Below, piece by piece: positions 6,323 through 10,473 of a stretch of DNA of 10,473 nt. Each line of letters begins with the position of its first letter. The first letter of the stretch is position 1. Below the pieces are notes generated by a model. The model searched no databases. It was given only the letters and a program-made list of their open reading frames with translations, and was not told the DNA's origin. Location: the NCBI GenBank assembly GCA_024683255.1, contig JAIKYL010000057.1, positions 1 through 10,473 on the forward strand, given 5' to 3'. Origin of the DNA: Bacteroidales bacterium. Lineage in GTDB: Bacteria > Bacteroidota > Bacteroidia > Bacteroidales > UBA932. Position numbers and translations under genes: made by a program.

Positions 6323-7561
6323 ATGAAAAGATTCATCATCATAATGTGGGCTCTCTTTGGGAGCCTTTTCCTGCAGGCGCAGGTAATTCCCGGCATTGAA
6401 GTACTGGAACAAAACGGATTTGAGGAGCTCCTTGGCAAGCGCGTGGGCCTGGTCACCAACCCCAGCGGTGTGGACAGGCAGCTCCGCTCCACCATAGACA
6501 TCCTCTTTGAAGCGCCCCAGGTGAATCTGGTGGCTCTCTACGGCCCGGAACACGGCGTACGCGGGGATGCATACGCCGGAGACCTCGTGGAAAGCACCAA
6601 GGATCCCAAGACCGGCCTTCCGGTATACTCCCTCTACGGCCCCACCCGGGAACCTACGCAGAAGATGCTGGAAGGCGTGGACATCATGGTGTACGACATC
6701 CAGGATGTGGGCACCCGCAGCTATACCTTCATCTCCACCCTGGGCCTGGTGATGCGCGCCTGCGCCAAGGCCGATATTGAAGTCCTGGTCCTGGACCGTC
6801 CCAATCCCCTGGGCGGCCTCAAGGTGGAAGGCCCTTATGTAGAGGAGAACTTCCATTCCTTCGTGAGCGAATTCCGCATCCCTTATGTATACGGCCTCAC
6901 CGTGGGCGAACTGGCCGGCCTCATCAACGAGGAAGGCCTCAACCGCGGACAGAACGGCAAGGAAGCGCACCTTAAGTGCAAGCTCAATGTGATTCCCATG
7001 CGGGGCTGGCGCCGCTGGATGCAGTACCGGGACACCGGCCTGCCGTGGATCCTGCCCTCCCCCAATATTCCCTCGGAGGCATCGGCCCTGGGTTATCCCT
7101 GCGCCGGCATCTGCGGGGAAATCGGCCATCTGAACATCGGCGTGGGCTATACCATCCCCTTCCAGACCTTCGCCGCCACCTGGATAGATGCCGATAAGCT
7201 CAAGGAGCGCCTGGACAGCTACAACATCCCCGGCACGGCCTTCCGCACCATTCACTATAAACCCATCTCCGGAAGCCTCTCCGGAAAGCTGGTCCACGGG
7301 GTGCAATTCTTCTTCCCGGACTATGAAAAGGCCACAATTACGCTCACGCAGTTTTACGTAATGCAGGCCGTCCAGGAGCTGTTTCCGGGCCATAATCCCT
7401 TCCCGCTCAAGAGCACCAGAATGCTGGATATCGTTTGTGGTACGGATTATGTAAGGACTACTTTCGGAAAGCGTTTAAAAGTCTCAGACATCGTTGATTT
7501 TTGGAACAAGGACACAGAGGATTTCAAGACGGTTTCCAGCAAGTACTACTTATACCAATAA
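6323..7561 (+). CDS. namZ: Exo-beta-N-acetylmuramidase NamZ-like (DUF1343, GH171)
   Basis: This 412-residue protein matches the DUF1343 family, whose characterised member NamZ of Bacillus subtilis removes MurNAc from the non-reducing ends of peptidoglycan chains. Visible family segments are GKRVGLVTNPSGVDR (about 38-52), GPEHGVRGD (74-82), YDIQDVGTRSYT (124-135), LDRPNPLGG (157-165), a long central domain, and a C-terminal end with FKTVSSKYYLYQ. Residues 1-19 (MKRFIII..LFLQA) form a signal peptide with cleavage likely before Q20, so the enzyme should act in the periplasm or at the outer envelope. It starts 1 base after murI and has no promoter of its own, so it is probably the second gene of a wall-metabolism operon. 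The family assignment is firm; the precise substrate is inferred. Confidence 0.88.
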   Translation: MKRFIIIMWALFGSLFLQAQVIPGIEVLEQNGFEELLGKRVGLVTNPSGVDRQLRSTIDILFEAPQVNLVALYGPEHGVRGDAYAGDLVESTKDPKTGLPVYSLYGPTREPTQKMLEGVDIMVYDIQDVGTRSYTFISTLGLVMRACAKADIEVLVLDRPNPLGGLKVEGPYVEENFHSFVSEFRIPYVYGLTVGELAGLINEEGLNRGQNGKEAHLKCKLNVIPMRGWRRWMQYRDTGLPWILPSPNIPSEASALGYPCAGICGEIGHLNIGVGYTIPFQTFAATWIDADKLKERLDSYNIPGTAFRTIHYKPISGSLSGKLVHGVQFFFPDYEKATITLTQFYVMQAVQELFPGHNPFPLKSTRMLDIVCGTDYVRTTFGKRLKVSDIVDFWNKDTEDFKTVSSKYYLYQ

Positions 7562-7580
7562 CTTTTAAAACTCAGATGCT

Positions 7581-9119
7581 ATGAAAAGGTTTATGACATT
7601 TGCCGCCTCTCTGGTAATGGCCATCGCCATGCTCACAGCACCCGATATGCTGGCCCAGAGCCGCTCCCGTGGGACGGGCGGCAGCAGCACCCGCTCTTCC
7701 CAGAGCACTTCGTCTTCTTCCCGGAGCTCCGGTAGCTCCGCCACCCGTTCTTCCGGTTCTTCTTCCGGCAGCAGCGCAACCCGCTCCTCCGGGTCCTCCT
7801 CCGGCGCATCCCGGTCTTCCGGTGCCGTCCAGCAGGACAACAGAAACCGCAGCAACGGATCCAGCGCAACCCGGTCTTCCGGCAGTTCCGCTTCCCGGTC
7901 TTCCGGCAGCTCCGCCACCCGGTCCTCCGGTTCTTCCTCCGGCAGCAACCGTTCTTCCGGTGCCGTCCAGCAGGATAACCGCAACCGCAGCACCGGCAGC
8001 AGCAGCTCCACCCGGTCTTCCGGCAGCAGCAGCTCCACCCGGTCTTCCGGCAGCAGCTCCTCCACCCGGTCTTCCGGCAGCACCAGCGGCAATGCTAGCC
8101 GTGGTAACGGCAGCAACACCCGCTCTTCCGGAAGCTCCAGCGCAACCCGTTCCACCGGCAGCGGCACCCGTTCCTCCGGCTCCGCAGCCCAGCAGGACAA
8201 CCGCAGCTCCGGCACCCGCAGCGGTTCCTCCGCAGCAACCGGTGGCAACGTACGCGCCACCAATGTAGACCGTGGAGGCCTCTCCGCCACCAATGGCAAC
8301 AACCAGGCTGCCCAGCAGCAGAAAGAGCCTTATCGCGACAACGGTTTCAACTACCGTTACAACGACGAGTTCCGCGTGGACGACCATCACGAGATGTACC
8401 GTGTGGCTCCTCACATGCGTGATCCGCTGGCCTGGGACCGTCCGGGTTCCTTCTGGGGAGACCATCCTCACTACTACGGATACCGGATCCACACCCTGCC
8501 TCCGCACTGGCGCCGCATCACCCACTGGGGTATCGACTACTATTACTACAACGGCATTTACTATCGTCCTTATGGCGGTTCTTATGTAATCTGCCGTCCT
8601 CCTTTCGGAACCCCGCTGGAGCATGCCATCGAGAGGGCCATCCTCAGAGCAGTCCGCTTCGCCTACTACTGCGATACCTATCGCACCTACAATACGGTCT
8701 TTGACAACTACAACGTGATTGCCCGGCAAAACCTGATCATCGCCCAGAACAACGCCCGCATCGCGGCCCAGAACGCCAATTACGCGATTAACGCCAACAG
8801 GGCGCTCTCCGCCTACGAACTGGCCAATATGCTGGGTCTGGTCCAGAGCTTTGCCTATGCAAACTCCGAGTACTTCTACCAGGACGGTGTGTTCTACTCC
8901 ATCAATGCCTCCGGTTCCTATACCACCATCGTTCCTCCGGCCGGTGCCCTGGTCACCTCCCTCCCGGACGACTATGTGGTCATTGTAATGAACGGCATTG
9001 AGTACTACCTGGTGGACAACACCGTATACCGCACCACCGTTTTCGAGGGCGAGCCCTTCCTGGAGGTGCTGGGACAGATGTACGGCAGTCTGTACAATCA
9101 GTACAACATCTACCGTTAA
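7581..9119 (+). CDS. Secreted Ser/Gly/Arg repeat protein with Tyr-rich C-terminal domain (function unknown)
   Basis: This 512-residue protein has three parts. Residues 1-25 are a signal peptide ending MLA, with Q26 as the likely first mature residue. Residues about 27-235 are low-complexity and dominated by Ser, Gly, Arg and Thr in TRSSGSS-type repeats, broken by GAVQQDNRNRS at 81-91 and 127-137 and a QQDNRSS variant near 204. Residues about 250-512 form a compact, Tyr- and Asn-rich domain. In that domain, YYYYNGIYYRPYGGSYVICRPPFG (split as 320-331 and 332-343) resembles a later segment, EYFYQDGVFYS plus SYTTIVPPAGALV (430-457), as if internally duplicated. The style recalls the Bacteroidota DUF6515-type domains, but I cannot confirm membership. 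Cysteines occur at 338 and 364 only. The gene lies 19 bases after namZ and ends before a strong terminator, so it may be the last gene of the murI operon. A weak box-like TAACTTTT overlaps the namZ stop. The function is unknown. Confidence 0.85.
   Translation: MKRFMTFAASLVMAIAMLTAPDMLAQSRSRGTGGSSTRSSQSTSSSSRSSGSSATRSSGSSSGSSATRSSGSSSGASRSSGAVQQDNRNRSNGSSATRSSGSSASRSSGSSATRSSGSSSGSNRSSGAVQQDNRNRSTGSSSSTRSSGSSSSTRSSGSSSSTRSSGSTSGNASRGNGSNTRSSGSSSATRSTGSGTRSSGSAAQQDNRSSGTRSGSSAATGGNVRATNVDRGGLSATNGNNQAAQQQKEPYRDNGFNYRYNDEFRVDDHHEMYRVAPHMRDPLAWDRPGSFWGDHPHYYGYRIHTLPPHWRRITHWGIDYYYYNGIYYRPYGGSYVICRPPFGTPLEHAIERAILRAVRFAYYCDTYRTYNTVFDNYNVIARQNLIIAQNNARIAAQNANYAINANRALSAYELANMLGLVQSFAYANSEYFYQDGVFYSINASGSYTTIVPPAGALVTSLPDDYVVIVMNGIEYYLVDNTVYRTTVFEGEPFLEVLGQMYGSLYNQYNIYR
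7659..8283 (+). repeat. Low-complexity Ser/Gly/Arg-coding repeat region, including three tandem 27-base units
   Basis: The stretch is built from TCTTCCGGCAGC-like codon blocks. Three consecutive 27-base units at 7995-8021, 8022-8048 and 8049-8075 encode GSSSSTRSS. The first two are identical and the third differs by a synonymous AGC/TCC swap. The mix of AGC and TCC serine codons shows both recent duplication and older divergence. Such a region is prone to length change between strains and to assembly error. Confidence 0.85.
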
Positions 9120-9141
9120 TCAACAAGTTTTTCATTAAGCG

Positions 9142-9170
9142 CAGGGTGCAAGAGATTGCACCCTGTTTTT
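9142..9170 (+). terminator. Intrinsic terminator of the murI-namZ-repeat protein transcript
   Basis: A perfect 10-base-pair stem (CAGGGTGCAA with TTGCACCCTG) closes a GAGA tetraloop and is followed by TTTTT, 22 bases after the stop codon at 9119. On the minus strand the hairpin is not followed by a T run, so strong termination is predicted only for the plus strand. The final T bases overlap the TAA stop codon of the convergent ampG-like gene. Confidence 0.92.
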
Positions 9171-10449
9171 ATTTGCGGCCGAAGGTTTCCGGGAGGCCGC
9201 GGCGGGCGATGAGGACCGCGACGGCGGTGCCCAGCCCGCAGAGAAGCACCAGGCCGAAGTACCAGGGATAGCCCATGGCTTCCTGAAGCATACCGGCCAC
9301 CAGGCCCGGCAGCATCATGGAAGCGGCCATGAAGGCGGTGCAGAGGGAATAATGGGAGGTCTTGAATTCCCCTTCGGACACATAGATCATATACAGGGAA
9401 TAGGCCGTGAAACCGAAGCCATAGCCGAACTGCTCAATGAAGACGCAGATGCCCACCACCCACAGCGGAACCGTCTGGACCAGCGCCATATAAAGGTACA
9501 CTACGCAAGGCAGGGCCAGCGAGGCGGCCATGATCCAAAGGGAGCGCTTGAGCCCGTGCCGGGAGATGAAAACGCCGCCCAGGATGCCGCCCAGGACAAT
9601 TCCCACAACGCCCACCGTATTGTTGATGAGTCCGAAATCCACGGTAGAAAGACCCATGCCGCCCTCGGAAACCGGATCCACCAGGAAGGCCGGCAGGAGC
9701 TTGAGGGCAAAGGCTTCCGGCAGGCGATACAGCAGCATGAAGGCAATGCCTGCCCAGGCCAGGGGCTTCCGGAAGAAGGTGGCGAAGGTGCGGCCGAATT
9801 CCTTGAAGACGGCGGCGAAAGAGTGACTGGTGCGGGGGGCATCGGCCGATGGTTTGGGCAGGGCCCAGAGGTTGTAGAGCGTGATCACCGTCCACACAAC
9901 GGCTGTTGCCAGGAGGGTCAGGCGCCAGGCCCGGGGAATGTCTCCGCGGCCTTCCAGCACGCCCGCAAGCACCACCAGCGCTCCCTGTACAAAGAGGTTG
10001 GCAATGCGGTAGAACGTGCTCCGGATGCCCACGAAGAAGGACTGCTCCCCTTCCGAAAGTCCCAGCATATAGAAACCGTCGGCCGCAATGTCGTGTGTGG
10101 CCGATGCGAATGCCGTAATCCAGAACAGCACCAGCGAAGCCGAGAACAGCGAGACTTCACTGCCGGTGGTACGGGGCAGCGAAAAGGCCAGGCCGGCGAA
10201 CAAAGCGCACATGACCAGCTGCATGGCCAGCACCCACCAGCGCTTGGTCCTGAGGATGTCCACGAAGGGGCTCCAGAACGGCTTGATGAGCCAGGGAAGG
10301 TACAGCAGGCTGGTGTAGAGAGCCATATCGGCATTCCCCATTCCCATCTTCTTGAACAGGATCACGGAGATGTTGTTTACCACAAAGTACGGGATGCCTT
10401 CCGCAAAATAGAGGGTGGGAACCCAGAGCCAGGGAGAACGGGTTTTCAT
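9169..10449 (-). CDS. ampG: AmpG-like muropeptide permease (MFS transporter)
   Basis: This 426-residue inner-membrane protein with about 12 predicted helices belongs to the AmpG branch of the major facilitator superfamily. AmpG proteins carry anhydro-muropeptides or related wall fragments into the cytoplasm for recycling. Matching segments are WVPTLYFAEGIPY (9-21), LIKPFWSPFVD (54-64), where AmpG has a similar KPLWSP-VD motif, and ATHDIAADG (117-125), matching the AmpG QDIA-D motif with D120 and D124. The position opposite namZ and murI supports a role in wall recycling, but substrate specificity is inferred. Start: ATG at 10449 gives the usual short N-terminus. The frame stays open to the window edge (24 bases), so an earlier start cannot be excluded. 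No promoter is visible in those 24 bases. Confidence 0.8.
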   Translation of the reverse strand: MKTRSPWLWVPTLYFAEGIPYFVVNNISVILFKKMGMGNADMALYTSLLYLPWLIKPFWSPFVDILRTKRWWVLAMQLVMCALFAGLAFSLPRTTGSEVSLFSASLVLFWITAFASATHDIAADGFYMLGLSEGEQSFFVGIRSTFYRIANLFVQGALVVLAGVLEGRGDIPRAWRLTLLATAVVWTVITLYNLWALPKPSADAPRTSHSFAAVFKEFGRTFATFFRKPLAWAGIAFMLLYRLPEAFALKLLPAFLVDPVSEGGMGLSTVDFGLINNTVGVVGIVLGGILGGVFISRHGLKRSLWIMAASLALPCVVYLYMALVQTVPLWVVGICVFIEQFGYGFGFTAYSLYMIYVSEGEFKTSHYSLCTAFMAASMMLPGLVAGMLQEAMGYPWYFGLVLLCGLGTAVAVLIARRGLPETFGRK

Positions 10450-10473
10450 AGGGTGGTGCCAGGATAATAGAAC

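Noticed and set aside
6383..6394. GTAATTCCCGGC in namZ resembling the start of a type-B repeat
   Set aside because: It encodes VIPGIEVL right after the signal peptide, a normal start of the DUF1343 domain, and no second palindrome arm follows.
7572..8729. Long open frames on the minus strand opposite the Ser/Gly/Arg repeat gene
   Set aside because: They exist because repeated AGC/TCC/CGG codons create no stops on the other strand. They have no start context or recognisable domain, and the plus-strand gene has a signal peptide, an operon position and a terminator.
4929..9850. Perfect palindrome ATCGGCCGAT at 4929-4938 (gltS linker) and 9841-9850 (ampG loop)
   Set aside because: In both genes it encodes Ser-Ala-Asp with the favoured codons of this genome. 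There are only two copies, without the GTCAT skeleton, so codon usage is the simpler explanation.

Overview
The window looks like a chromosomal segment from a high-GC member of the Bacteroidota, most likely order Bacteroidales. The grounds are TAnnTTTG-type -7 promoter boxes directly in front of several genes, the absence of clear Shine-Dalgarno sequences, and Bacteroidales-like versions of PrfB, GltS, NamZ and AmpG. The species cannot be fixed from the sequence alone. No tRNA, rRNA, integrase, insertion sequence or CRISPR array was found. Coding density is very high, and no gene-free stretch exceeds about 70 bases.

Layout. (1) Bases 1-113, minus strand: the first codons of a nicotinate phosphoribosyltransferase that runs off the left edge. 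(2) Bases 114-179: a short, strikingly symmetric divergent promoter region. (3) Bases 180-3140, plus strand: a 986-residue MMPL/RND-type membrane transporter. Its second periplasmic loop carries two blocks of small palindromic repeats translated in frame, and its first porter loop is nearly absent. (4) Bases 3137-4279, minus: peptide chain release factor 2, whose stop codon overlaps that of the transporter in a TTAA. (5) Bases 4314-5519, minus: a sodium/glutamate symporter GltS. (6) Bases 5520-5568: a second compact divergent promoter region. (7) Bases 5569-9119, plus: glutamate racemase (murI), an exo-N-acetylmuramidase of the DUF1343/GH171 family (namZ), and a secreted Ser/Gly/Arg repeat protein with a Tyr-rich C-terminal domain. 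These end at a strong intrinsic terminator at 9142-9170. (8) Bases 9169-10449, minus: an AmpG-like muropeptide permease, convergent on the terminator.

How the genes may work together. GltS would import glutamate, MurI makes D-glutamate for the peptidoglycan stem peptide, NamZ trims MurNAc from wall fragments outside the cytoplasm, and AmpG-like permeases return muropeptides to the cytoplasm. The right half therefore reads as a glutamate and cell-wall synthesis/recycling neighbourhood, with an unidentified secreted protein embedded in it. This link is inferred from gene order and family function.

The most unusual feature is inside the transporter gene. At least five full palindromic units and many half units of two related repeat families, with arms ATGGCCGA/TCGGCCAT and ATTCCCGG/CCGGGAAT, are read through in one fixed frame. 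The arrangement resembles the in-frame palindromic elements described in Rickettsia. A second recurring pattern is promoter architecture: an A5-6 tract, 3-4 bases, TAnnTTTG, and then a start codon only 4-8 bases later. This implies leaderless or nearly leaderless mRNAs for several genes.
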